Shown here piece by piece: positions 52,479 through 61,204 of a stretch of 64,000 bases of DNA. Within the stretch, counting starts at the first letter, position 1. Every line of letters begins with the position of its first letter. The notes under the pieces are model-generated. The model saw only the letters and a list, made by a program, of their open reading frames with translations. It did not search any database and was not told the DNA's origin. The position numbers and the translations under genes were made by a program. The DNA is from JAGVSR01 sp033765145 (lineage in GTDB: Bacteria > Pseudomonadota > Alphaproteobacteria > Rhizobiales > Hyphomicrobiaceae): NCBI GenBank assembly GCA_033765145.1, contig JANRIH010000032.1:280658-344657 (forward strand), given 5' to 3'.

Positions 52479-53570
52479 CTAGTGCATCATCCCGGGAGGC
52501 ATCGGTCGCGAGAGCGTCTCCCGAAGTTCCTCGGTCATCGGTCCCTTGTAGCGTTCGGCCAGCTCCTGTTGCTGGTTCTCGACGCTGCTGAGATAGGTGA
52601 TGAGATCCTCCGCATCATTCTCCGAAAGCCCGAGCGCCGGCATATCGACGCCCTTGAACTTTTCCGAGACCTCGAGGGCGATTTTGTCGCCTTCCGCACG
52701 CATCACGTCGGGCTCGATCAGGAACCGCTTGAGCCACGCGCGCTCGCGCCGCTTGGTCACGCCCGCGAGGTCGGGCCCGATGATGTTGCCGTAGCCGATC
52801 GAGTGGCAGCTCGAACAGGCCTTGATGTAGAGACCCTTCCCGGGCGTCTTCGAGAGATCGTAGAGAACGTTCGCCTTGTCGAGATTGCTGATCTTCTTCC
52901 GGACATCGTCGAACTTCGGGTCCATCTCCAGGATCGCGTTGACGATCACCGAAGTGTCGGAGAACAGGGAGTTCTTGCCCCAGTTTTTCGTCACGTCGTT
53001 CCCGAGGATCACATCGCTCCGATGCTCGTTGAGTGATCGGCTGCGCTCGCCCAGCCGGTGACGGATGAGATCGATGTTCGCCTGCTCGCCGGTGAGAAAG
53101 AGCCAACCGTCGCCGCCGCCATAGGTCTCGGCGTACTTTTTGATGACCTCCGGACCGTCGCGCGCGGGATCGATGCTGATCGAGAGGAAGAAGATGTCCT
53201 TGCCGACGCGCTCGCCGAACTGGTCCTTGACCATCGCGAGCCGCGCCGTCGCCAGCGGACAGACGTTGGCGCAGCTCGTATAGATGAAACTGATGACGAC
53301 CATCTTGCCGCGCACGAGATCGTCGTAGAAGCGGTAAGTCTTGCCGTCGTGACCAACGACCGGGACGTTCGGAACATAGTCCCCGCCCCAGGGCGAGCCG
53401 TCGCTTTCGGATGACCGTGCGGGGTTGCTGATCTGGTGCGCCAGTGAAGCCGCATCACGATCGACACCGGCCGAAAAGATCTGGGGCTGCCAACGGTGCA
53501 GCGCAACAGCCGCCGTCACCGCGAGCGCAAATGACGCCAGACCGATGGCGAGTGTGCTGGATGCCCTCAT
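52479..53570 (-). CDS. SCO1/SenC-cytochrome c fusion protein
   Basis: Product of 363 residues with an N-terminal signal or anchor (LAIGLASFALAVTAAVAL). The SCO1 domain (about 65-225) has the copper motif CANVC (Cys100, Cys104) but carries Thr206 (FSDTSVIV) where the third copper ligand His is usual. A cytochrome c domain follows (CSSCH at 252-256, axial Met candidates in VDMPALG). SCO proteins deliver copper or reduce thiols in the periplasm. It ends 65 bases from the GspC-like gene stop and is co-directional with the multicopper oxidase. Confidence 0.88.
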   Translation of the reverse strand: MRASSTLAIGLASFALAVTAAVALHRWQPQIFSAGVDRDAASLAHQISNPARSSESDGSPWGGDYVPNVPVVGHDGKTYRFYDDLVRGKMVVISFIYTSCANVCPLATARLAMVKDQFGERVGKDIFFLSISIDPARDGPEVIKKYAETYGGGDGWLFLTGEQANIDLIRHRLGERSRSLNEHRSDVILGNDVTKNWGKNSLFSDTSVIVNAILEMDPKFDDVRKKISNLDKANVLYDLSKTPGKGLYIKACSSCHSIGYGNIIGPDLAGVTKRRERAWLKRFLIEPDVMRAEGDKIALEVSEKFKGVDMPALGLSENDAEDLITYLSSVENQQQELAERYKGPMTEELRETLSRPMPPGMMH

Positions 53571-53674
53571 GAATTCTGCTTCAATCTGGCGGAGGCTGAT
53601 GGTTCAGCCTCCGCACTATCAAGAATTGCGCCAGTTTCGATCAGCGCTTTCCGATCGGCGCCAACCGATCCGCG

Positions 53675-55942
53675 TCAGCCGCGGATCGCCTCGGGAAGGA
53701 CTTCGGGCGTCAGGAACGTGACACCGTCGACGCTCGGAATAGGCGTGGGCGAGATCGTCAGCTGCGGCGCCCCCGCGCCCCCGCCCAGAACCTGGAACCT
53801 CATGAGCATCGCGAAGTCTTCGTGCACCGTGTTGTGGCAGTGCGTGACATACGACCCGCCGAACTCGCCGAACGTGACCTGGATTTTGACCGTTCCCCCG
53901 GGCCGCAGCCGCCATATGTCCTTGCGGACGAGACGTTCCGTGGCCGGGATCGCCGCTCCGCCGCGATCCAGCGTGAGCGCCTCCTCGAAGTGTAGGTGAA
54001 CCGGATGATCCCAGCCGCCGCCGGTCGACATGACCCAGTGCTCCGTCTCGCCGGGGCGCGGGATCAGCATGGAGATCCGGTTTGCGTTCAACGTGTGCGT
54101 TGTTTCTCCGTCGACGCGGATCGCCCACGGCAGGAAATCTTTGTCCTCGCAACTCGGAATGCAGTCGCGGGCCGGGTTGGGCTCGAGCCGCTTGAACTCG
54201 ATGTGCCGCACGCGCTTCGGCGCGACCTGCAGGATCTGACCTGTCAGTACAGAGGGAACCACGCTTCTGTCCTGCGTCGTGGCGTAGTGGGTCACACCCG
54301 GAACGTCGACGCTCTTCACTTCCGAGGAAACGATGAACTGCAACAGCGATCCGACGGCGGGATCGTCAGCAAAGCCGCGCATGGCGGCCGCAAGAGAGAA
54401 CCGCCCCTCCGGCTTCCGGCCATCCTTGTGATAGAGCATGTTCACGAGATGCAGCTTGTCGCCGATCTTGAATTTCGAGAAGTCGACGACGATGTCATAT
54501 CGTTCGCCGCTGCCCTGCTCGTCGAGTTCGGAGAGGGTGATCGGACGGGGCACAAGGTTGCCATCGTTCGCGATGAACTGGAACGGAACGTTCGTGTTCG
54601 TCGGGCTCGCGATAGCGAGCCTAAAGAAGCGCGCAACGGAGGCATTGAGGATACGGAATCGATACTTGCGCGGTAGTACCTTCATGAACGGTGCGTAGGC
54701 GTTGTTGACGCATACGACGTCGCCGAGCGTTCCGTCGGAATCGAAGATGTCGAAGAAAAGCTGGCCGTTTTGCCGGAAGGCGTTATCGGTGATCGACAGG
54801 TTGACGTCGAAGTCGATATTCCCCCACGGCAGCAGGGACCCGCTCGGCAGGCGGAGGTTGACGCCGTCGGTGATGACCTCGTTGCCACGATCCGGGCCGC
54901 TGTACATATTGATGCGGCCGAAGTTGCCCTTGTAGACGTTTTCGGCCGTGAAGAAGAACCGGTGGTCATGGAACCACATAGTCCCCTGGATTTCACGGTA
55001 ATCGCCGGGAACGAGCTTTAGCCCGCCGCTGTCGGTCGGTCCCGAAGCGCGCCGGTCGGTTGCGGCAGTATTGATCGTGTCCATCCGCGCGAGCGTGGCG
55101 CCCCAGCGATAATCGTAGAACGTGCCAGGGTAGTGATAGGCGTTGTTGGCGCCATCGCTCTCCGCACCGTTGTGGGCGTTGTGGAAGTGGGTCGAGATTT
55201 GATTGATCCCGAAACCGTTGTTGTCGGACTTTGAAAGCGGCAGGTTGTTATAGATGCGGCACAACATCGGCTCGCCGTAGCGCATCTTGATGAGCGGCGG
55301 TCGCGGATTGCCGGGCGTAAAGCGTCCAGCACCCCAGCACCAGACCGAGTTCGGGTGCTGAGTCTGCATCAGCGGGTGGAACTTCGTGCCGGCCTGGCAT
55401 GGTGAGATCGAAATAACGTAGCCTTCGTGCGGGAAATACGTATCCCACCGCTGGTGGCCGAAGAACTCGCCCGGGGGACGGCCTTCGATCGGACCGCGCC
55501 ACGTGCGTGGGTTGGTCAGGTCGCGAAGCTTGGAGCTGTACGGGTCCGTCGCCAGCAGTTCGGTATATTCGGTGTGATAGGAGAGACGCCGCGCATCGGG
55601 CTCGTCGGTATCCGAAGGAAAGCGCGCGTTGCCTTTGGAATCACGCTCAAGCGTATGATAGTCGACCAGGTTGTCCCGCGGCAGCTCTTGCGTGAACTTG
55701 CGAGCGCCGAACAGCGGGCTCCGCGGCGTGCCGGTCGGCACGGCGGCGTAAGCACTCGGTGCGAACTGGCTCAAGCCGTTCTTCATGGCAAGCGCGCCGG
55801 TCGCAGTGAAGATGCCCATGCGGAACAAGTCGCGGCGAGAGACTTGCCCGTCGTTCAGCGCCTTCTTGATCTCGAACCGGTTGTTTCGTGCATTCTCCGC
55901 CTCTCGCTGGCGACGCCCGGAGGCCTTTTCGTCAATATACAT
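53675..55942 (-). CDS. TAT-exported multicopper oxidase
   Basis: Product of 755 residues with a twin-arginine signal (SRRDLFRMGIFTATGALAM, about 35-53). All copper-ligand motifs of the laccase/bilirubin oxidase superfamily are seen: H252-F-H254 (STHFHNAHN), H325-D-H327 (WFHDHR), H646-P-V-H649-L-H651, and H701-C-H703...H707-E-D-F-A-M712. The last is the T1/T2/T3 site with methionine as axial T1 ligand. Expected action is one-electron oxidation of phenols or metal ions with reduction of O2 to water. It is longer than common laccases. Flanked by the SCO fusion and the T2SS genes, it is a good candidate for a secreted oxidase. Confidence 0.9.
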   Translation of the reverse strand: MYIDEKASGRRQREAENARNNRFEIKKALNDGQVSRRDLFRMGIFTATGALAMKNGLSQFAPSAYAAVPTGTPRSPLFGARKFTQELPRDNLVDYHTLERDSKGNARFPSDTDEPDARRLSYHTEYTELLATDPYSSKLRDLTNPRTWRGPIEGRPPGEFFGHQRWDTYFPHEGYVISISPCQAGTKFHPLMQTQHPNSVWCWGAGRFTPGNPRPPLIKMRYGEPMLCRIYNNLPLSKSDNNGFGINQISTHFHNAHNGAESDGANNAYHYPGTFYDYRWGATLARMDTINTAATDRRASGPTDSGGLKLVPGDYREIQGTMWFHDHRFFFTAENVYKGNFGRINMYSGPDRGNEVITDGVNLRLPSGSLLPWGNIDFDVNLSITDNAFRQNGQLFFDIFDSDGTLGDVVCVNNAYAPFMKVLPRKYRFRILNASVARFFRLAIASPTNTNVPFQFIANDGNLVPRPITLSELDEQGSGERYDIVVDFSKFKIGDKLHLVNMLYHKDGRKPEGRFSLAAAMRGFADDPAVGSLLQFIVSSEVKSVDVPGVTHYATTQDRSVVPSVLTGQILQVAPKRVRHIEFKRLEPNPARDCIPSCEDKDFLPWAIRVDGETTHTLNANRISMLIPRPGETEHWVMSTGGGWDHPVHLHFEEALTLDRGGAAIPATERLVRKDIWRLRPGGTVKIQVTFGEFGGSYVTHCHNTVHEDFAMLMRFQVLGGGAGAPQLTISPTPIPSVDGVTFLTPEVLPEAIRG

Positions 55943-56482
55943 CTTTCACCACACCTTTCGATGGTCAGCCCCTACGCAGCGATTAATTGGCGCGTGCGGC
56001 TAGCCCCTTCCATCCGAATATCGAATGCGGTTCCATGCTTCCCCGCCGGTCCCGCGCGACCGGCGACATTCCGTTTCTGTTTCGGGGGTCGACACCGCCG
56101 CCGAGCCGCACAACGCCCGCTCCCGGCAAAACCTGTCCCTCGACAGGTCTTCGCCAGGATTAGATGAATGATGTTCCTGAAACGGAGAAAGGACTACGGA
56201 CCAAGGTCTGAGACCAAGAGGTAATTTGCAGTCAGTAGTCGGCCTATTTTGTTGACCTGAATGAGCATTTTCGAAATTAATCATGACATTGTAGATCAAC
56301 AAAAAGTCTGATCGGCGGTCAGTCGAGGTACTTTTGTCCCAGGTGCGCCGCCCGCGGCCCCGCTTGTTGACAACCGGTCCTGCCAATCCGGTGTGTGTCG
56401 CCGAAACCTCGACTTCAATCCCCGAATCGCAGCCCACTGCCCCCGGCTGCCGGCCCATGCCGGTGCGCCGGAGCGTTAACGG
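55943..56482. promoter_or_regulatory. shared divergent control region of multicopper oxidase and gspD
   Basis: About 540 bases between divergent starts, with an AT-rich core (56160-56340) that stands out from the GC-rich surroundings. It contains TTTTGTTGACCT at 56247-56258 and AGATCAACAAAA at 56293-56304, an inverted repeat with 11 of 12 pairs matching and a 34-base spacer. A candidate promoter for gspD is TTGACC (56252-56257) and ATTAAT (56276-56281), spaced 18 bases. No clear gene is present. Confidence 0.6.
56247..56304. repeat. AT-rich inverted repeat, likely operator
   Basis: Left arm TTTTGTTGACCT (56247-56258) and right arm AGATCAACAAAA (56293-56304). One mismatch is in the outer half-site. 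The arm spacing of about 46 bases centre to centre is close to four to five helical turns, fitting a dimeric regulator or a looped site. The regulator is unknown. Confidence 0.55.
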
Positions 56483-58903
56483 ATGTACTTGAAAAGTTTC
56501 GGCAATGTCCTGTGGACGGCGTCTCGCGCCGCAGGCCCGGCGAGGAGGCTCGCCGGGCTCGCGCTCGCCTGCGCGCTGTCAGCCTGTGGATTGTCGAGCG
56601 AACAGCTGTCCCTCCCGGCACCGATCGGTGGCGGGCCGCCGACGACGGGAACGCTGCCGAGTCCGAAGGGTACTGCACTCGGCGATCCGGCGAGCGCCGG
56701 CGCCGAAGGGCCAAGGATCTTCGAGGGGCACGGCAAGTTTCTGCGCGAGCCGGGCGAAGGCTCAGTGGATGCGTCGGGCGCGGCTGTCAATGGAGGCGGG
56801 GGAACGACGGCTTCGGGCAGCATCGCGACCGGTCAGGTGACGGGCGACGGCGTGACGCTCGACCTCGTCAACGCCACGATCCCCGAGGCCGCGCGCACGG
56901 TCCTCGGCGACATTCTGAAGGCGCCCTACGTCGTCGCGGACGGCCTCAAGGGCACGGTCACGCTCCAGACGACAAAGCCCGTCAGCGCCGATGCACTCCT
57001 CGAAATCTTCGAAACGGTGCTCGCAGCCAACGACGCGGCCCTCGTCGTCGAGGGCGGCATCTATCGTGTCGTGACGCGCGACGCCGCACTGGCCGCCGGC
57101 CGGCCCGTGGCGCCCCGTCCCGAGCGTCAGGCGCGCGGGCCCGGTGTCGGAACCGAGATCGTGCCGCTTCGCTATGTCTCCGCGACCGAGATGGAGCGGA
57201 TTCTCGGCTCCGTCGTTCCGAAAGGCACCATCGCGCGCGTCGACAAGGCGCGCAATCTCCTGGTCGTGACCGGCACGCGGTCCGAGCTCGCCGCGATGGC
57301 CGACACCGTGCGCACCTTCGACGTCGATTGGATGCGCGGCATGTCGTTTGGAATCTTCCCACTGGAGACGTCCGATCCCGAAGCCATCGCTCAGGAACTC
57401 GACACCGTCTTCGCGAACGACAGCAACGGACCGTCCGCCGGCCTCGTACGCTTCGTTCCGAACGCGCGGTTGAAAGCCGTCCTCGTCATCACCTCGCGCC
57501 GCGAATACCTGAAGAAGGCCGAGACCTGGATCCGCCGTCTCGATCTCGCAGCCGAAGCAACGGAAAAGCGAGCGTTCGTCTACCGCGTGCAGTATCGACC
57601 CGTGCAGGAGCTGGCCGAGATCGTCCAGAAGGTCTACGCGAATCCGGCCTCGGAGGCGTCCGAGTCGCCGGTTGCAGCGGAGGCAGACGGCGCGACCACA
57701 CCATCGGCCGATGCCGCGGCGGCCGGTGGAGCGTCGGAATTTGGCTCGCTCGTCGCCGAGGCGGCGCAGCGTCCAGGGATGCTGTCGGGAGGCAGCGGAT
57801 CGACCGCGAATGTCCGCACGAATGCCCCGATCGCCACACCGTCGGCGGATCAGCCCGCTGCAGCGCCCGCTCCTTCAGCCGATTCCACCGCGGCGGCCGC
57901 GCCCGCCGAAACGGCGGCGCTTCCGGCATCGGGGATGCTGGCCCGCCGCGAGCCCGACGACCGCACGAGCGGCATTTCCGTCGTCGCGGACGAGGCCAAC
58001 AACTCGCTCATAATCTCCGCGACGCCGTCCGAGATCCGCCGCATCCGAAAGGTCTTGTCCGAGATCGACGTGATGCCGACCCAGGTCCTGCTCGAGGCAA
58101 CGATCGCCGAGGTCACCCTGACCGACGACCTGCGCTTCGGCCTCCGCTGGTTCTTCGAGAACCGCAACAACCAGTTCCGCCTGACCGATACGCTGGCGAC
58201 CAATGTCGTCAATGCCGTGGCGCCCCAGTTCGCGGGCTTCACATATTTCCTCAATACCGCGGACGCGCGCGTCGCCCTCAACGCGCTCGCCGACATCACG
58301 AACGTCGACGTCGTCTCCTCGCCCTCGCTGATGGTCTTGAACAACAAGAAGGCCGTGCTCCAGATCGGTGATCAGGTGCCGATCAAGACGCAGGAGGTGC
58401 AAGCCGTCGTCGGGGGCGACGCGCCGATCATTAACGCGATCACGTTCCGCGACACGGGCATTCTGCTGACGATCATCCCGCGCGTCAGTGACGACGGCAG
58501 CGTGCTGCTCGAGATCGAACAGGAAGTGAGCGACGTCAAGGCGACGACATCCTCCACGATCGACAGCCCCACGATCGCCCAGCGGCGCATCCGCACGACT
58601 GTCTCGGTCAACAACGGCGGCAGCGTTGTGCTCGCGGGTCTCATGCAGGATCGAGCAACGCGCGCCCGCCAGCAGGTGCCGCTCGCGGGTGACGTGCCCG
58701 TCATCGGTAACCTTTTCAAGAACAAGAACGACCGCATCACGCGCACCGAGCTCGTGATCGCCATCACGCCGCAGGTCGTTAGCAATCATGCCGAGACAGG
58801 GATGATCGCGGCGGAGTTCCGCGATAGATTGAATTTCACGACCCGCCCGCAGCGCGAGACCGGACCCGAGCACAAGGAAACGCTCGATCGCATCCTGCGC
58901 TAA
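56483..58903 (+). CDS. gspD: type II secretion outer-membrane secretin GspD
   Basis: Product of 806 residues with a lipoprotein-like signal (LALACALSACGLSS, lipobox LSAC, cysteine near 35). N-domains run from about 115 to 390 (ATIPEAARTVLGDILKAPYVVADGL, then RYVSATEMERILGSVVPKG). An Ala/Thr-rich insertion of about 100 residues sits near 395-490. The secretin C-domain follows (VLLEATIAEVTLTDDLRFGLRW, SSPSLMVLNNKKAVLQIGDQVPI, RTTVSVNNGGSVVLAGLMQD). It forms the outer-membrane channel of the system. Its start diverges from the multicopper oxidase. Confidence 0.96.
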   Translation: MYLKSFGNVLWTASRAAGPARRLAGLALACALSACGLSSEQLSLPAPIGGGPPTTGTLPSPKGTALGDPASAGAEGPRIFEGHGKFLREPGEGSVDASGAAVNGGGGTTASGSIATGQVTGDGVTLDLVNATIPEAARTVLGDILKAPYVVADGLKGTVTLQTTKPVSADALLEIFETVLAANDAALVVEGGIYRVVTRDAALAAGRPVAPRPERQARGPGVGTEIVPLRYVSATEMERILGSVVPKGTIARVDKARNLLVVTGTRSELAAMADTVRTFDVDWMRGMSFGIFPLETSDPEAIAQELDTVFANDSNGPSAGLVRFVPNARLKAVLVITSRREYLKKAETWIRRLDLAAEATEKRAFVYRVQYRPVQELAEIVQKVYANPASEASESPVAAEADGATTPSADAAAAGGASEFGSLVAEAAQRPGMLSGGSGSTANVRTNAPIATPSADQPAAAPAPSADSTAAAAPAETAALPASGMLARREPDDRTSGISVVADEANNSLIISATPSEIRRIRKVLSEIDVMPTQVLLEATIAEVTLTDDLRFGLRWFFENRNNQFRLTDTLATNVVNAVAPQFAGFTYFLNTADARVALNALADITNVDVVSSPSLMVLNNKKAVLQIGDQVPIKTQEVQAVVGGDAPIINAITFRDTGILLTIIPRVSDDGSVLLEIEQEVSDVKATTSSTIDSPTIAQRRIRTTVSVNNGGSVVLAGLMQDRATRARQQVPLAGDVPVIGNLFKNKNDRITRTELVIAITPQVVSNHAETGMIAAEFRDRLNFTTRPQRETGPEHKETLDRILR

Positions 58904-58939
58904 CCCCTTGGGGGCGGAGCGCCGCGCGGGTTTGGGCTC

Positions 58940-59908
58940 ATGATTTCCCTCAAACGACAGGATGGCGGACGGCGCGCCGACGCGGGCTTCGTGCTCGTCG
59001 TCGTGCTGGCGCTCTGCCTGACGCTCGCGCTGATCGGCGCCATCGTCGCGCGGCAGATCCGGTCCGAAATCCGCGACCGCGCCGCGCTGACATCGGTCGC
59101 CGAGGCCGAAGCCGCGGCTGACGCCGGCGTCGCCCTCGTCCTCGCCGATTGGATGGCGACAGCGCCCGAGAACGGTGCAGGGGCGCGGTTCGTGCCCGGT
59201 CAGGGCCCGACGCACTGCCGTTTCGCCCGCGCCGCGTTGTCGATCGACGTCGCGAGCGCGGCCGGCAAGGTGCCGCTCAACACCGACAATGCGGAATTGC
59301 TGGCGACCCTCTTCGCCGGTCTCGGAGCCGCACCCGCCGACGCGCGCACATATGCCGACAGAGTAATCGACTGGCAGGACGCCGATACGACGCCTCTGCC
59401 GGCCGGCGCCGAACGCGAAACCTATCTCTCCGCGTCCGCATCCAAGACCGGCCAACCTCCGCCCCCACCGCGGGACGCGAACTTCGAAGCCGTCTCCGAA
59501 ATCGATCAGGTGCTCGGTCTTCCGAAACCGCTCGTCACCGCCGCGAAACCCTGGCTGACGGTCTATGGCACGGGCGATGGCATTGATCCTGCCGCCGCCG
59601 CGCCGCGCCTCGTCGCGATCCTGGCGCGCGGGGCTGCACGCTTGGGCGGATTCGACAGCTCGGCCGCTGAAGGGCAATTCTCGGACGGACCAGCGTTGCC
59701 CGACCGCTTAGTCGCGCGAGTCCTGCGTCCCGTCCTCGAGATCACGGTCAGCGCGGAACTGGGACCAGCGCGGCGGTTCGTCCGGACGGCCGCGATCGAG
59801 CCGACGAACGAAGGCCTGAAATTGAGGGACTGGGCTCAGGGCAACGGCGATGCCGCCGGGGCAGCAGAGGGTACCGACGGCGGCGATTTGCCGGCCTGCG
59901 GGATCTGA
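58940..59908 (+). CDS. gspK: type II secretion minor pseudopilin GspK
   Basis: Product of 322 residues. Leader MISLKRQDGGRRADAG is cut before FVLVVVLALCLTLALIG, with no Glu at +5 as usual for GspK. The large globular domain has AAGKVPLNTDNAELLATLFAGLG and ADRVIDWQDADTTPLPAGAERETY, typical of GspK. It caps the pseudopilus tip. Convergent with the small Cys-rich gene, only 8 bases apart. Confidence 0.9.
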   Translation: MISLKRQDGGRRADAGFVLVVVLALCLTLALIGAIVARQIRSEIRDRAALTSVAEAEAAADAGVALVLADWMATAPENGAGARFVPGQGPTHCRFARAALSIDVASAAGKVPLNTDNAELLATLFAGLGAAPADARTYADRVIDWQDADTTPLPAGAERETYLSASASKTGQPPPPPRDANFEAVSEIDQVLGLPKPLVTAAKPWLTVYGTGDGIDPAAAAPRLVAILARGAARLGGFDSSAAEGQFSDGPALPDRLVARVLRPVLEITVSAELGPARRFVRTAAIEPTNEGLKLRDWAQGNGDAAGAAEGTDGGDLPACGI

Positions 59909-59916
59909 CCCGGCCC

Positions 59917-60270
59917 CTACTTCATGGGGATGCCGAAACCGTCGTCGATCACCACGGGGGCTTGGCTGAACGCCTCGCGCGCCCGCTCCTGGCAGTAGCG
60001 CTTTCCATTCACTTCCCAGTAGCAATAGCTGCCGCAGTGCTCCCGCCCACGATAGTAATAGCAACCCTTGCCCATCGGGGGCGGCAACTCCGCTACGATC
60101 GGAGGCGGCCGGCGGTACTGGGCCTCGGCGGCCTCGGGCACGAGAAGTGCATACCCACCCGCGAAGGGAATGAGCGTGACGACGGCGCGGGCCGACCGGC
60201 GGAATTGGAAATGTCGGATGAAGACGGACGATGAAGTCCAAAGGTTTCGGAACATCGGGGTCCCTGTCAC
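59917..60270 (-). CDS. small secreted Cys/Tyr-rich protein
   Basis: Product of 117 residues (or 112 from an ATG at 60255). A hydrophobic N-terminus (ARAVVTLIPFAGGYALLVPEAAEA) looks like a signal peptide. The rest has KGCYYYRGREHCGSYCYWEVNGKRYCQE, with four cysteines that may form two disulfides. No family name can be given. It overlaps nothing and lies in the middle of the T2SS genes on the opposite strand. Confidence 0.6.
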   Translation of the reverse strand: MTGTPMFRNLWTSSSVFIRHFQFRRSARAVVTLIPFAGGYALLVPEAAEAQYRRPPPIVAELPPPMGKGCYYYRGREHCGSYCYWEVNGKRYCQERAREAFSQAPVVIDDGFGIPMK

Positions 60271-60351
60271 GGCAGATCAAGCTGTGAATGATCTAAGCTG
60301 AGTCGGGGTAGGTGTGACGGCGCGTTTGCACACTCCGGTCGTGGTGCGAGA

Positions 60352-61026
60352 GTGAAGGCACATATGGATGCGCGCATGCAACACGAGACGGCGCCGGGGA
60401 GTGACGCCCACATCGCGACCGACGCCGCGAAAAACGTCGCGACGGATGTCGCCGCGGGTCGTTCGGTGGCAGGGTCCGGTTACTCGGCGGCGATCCTTCT
60501 CGGCTTGATCGTCCTCTATGCGGCGATCGCGCTTCCCGTCCTCACCGGAAAACCGGCCCCGTCCGGGGCATTCATGGCATTCGGGCTTCTTTTAGCAACG
60601 GCGCTCGTCGCGCTGAGCCTTGTCGATATTGCGACGTATCGCCTGCCCGATATCGTGACGTTCCCCCTCGCTGCGCTGGGCATCGCCATCGCGCACGAGA
60701 TGGGCTGGGACATCTGGTGGCTCCGCGTGGCCGCCGCAGCCGCCGCCTTCAGCGCCTTCGTCCTGATCGCCTGGCTCTACCGTCAGGCGCGCGGCCGGCA
60801 GGGCCTCGGGCACGGTGACGCGAAGCTCATGGCCGCGATCGGCGCTTGGGTCGGCATCGAGGGCCTCGCATCGGTCGTCCTCTGGTCGGCAGCATCAGCG
60901 CTCGTGACCATCGGGATGTGGCGCGCCGCCGGCGGTGTAGTAACCAAGGACATGGCGATCCCGTTCGGACCGTTCCTCGCGCTTGGAGCCTGGATCGTCT
61001 GGCTCTATGGGCCCGTCGAATTGTGA
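60352..61026 (+). CDS. gspO: prepilin peptidase, A24 family
   Basis: Product of 224 residues from GTG 60352, or 220 from ATG 60364. It lacks the N-terminal Cys-rich methylase domain of classical GspO/PilD. The two active Asp motifs are present: SLVDIATYRLPD and GLGHGDAKLMAAIGAWVG, among about six membrane helices. It cleaves the leaders of GspG, H, I, J and K. It is likely CpaA-like and cleaves without methylation. Confidence 0.88.
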   Translation: MKAHMDARMQHETAPGSDAHIATDAAKNVATDVAAGRSVAGSGYSAAILLGLIVLYAAIALPVLTGKPAPSGAFMAFGLLLATALVALSLVDIATYRLPDIVTFPLAALGIAIAHEMGWDIWWLRVAAAAAAFSAFVLIAWLYRQARGRQGLGHGDAKLMAAIGAWVGIEGLASVVLWSAASALVTIGMWRAAGGVVTKDMAIPFGPFLALGAWIVWLYGPVEL

Positions 61027-61065
61027 TCGTGAACCGCGAATGCCGATGGTCTGTGACCCGTGCCT

Positions 61066-61113
61066 CTTGAGAAGCATGGCTCTTCAGAACCATGTCACTT
61101 GAAACCGATGGCC
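61066..61113. repeat. three 16-base imperfect tandem repeats upstream of gspG
   Basis: CTTGAGAAGCATGGCT (61066-61081), CTTCAGAACCATGTCA (61082-61097) and CTTGAAACCGATGGCC (61098-61113) line up without gaps, each with the pattern CTT.A.A.C.ATG. They lie in the gap between the prepilin peptidase and gspG. They could be a binding array or a chance-prone slippage product. Confidence 0.45.
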
Positions 61114-61204
61114 CGTTGCTTGCTTTGAACCTGGGCGATAGCGTGCCGCCAGACAAACCTCGGGACGCCATGACCGTGAAGCCCCGAAGTAGAAGGTACG
61201 GCTG

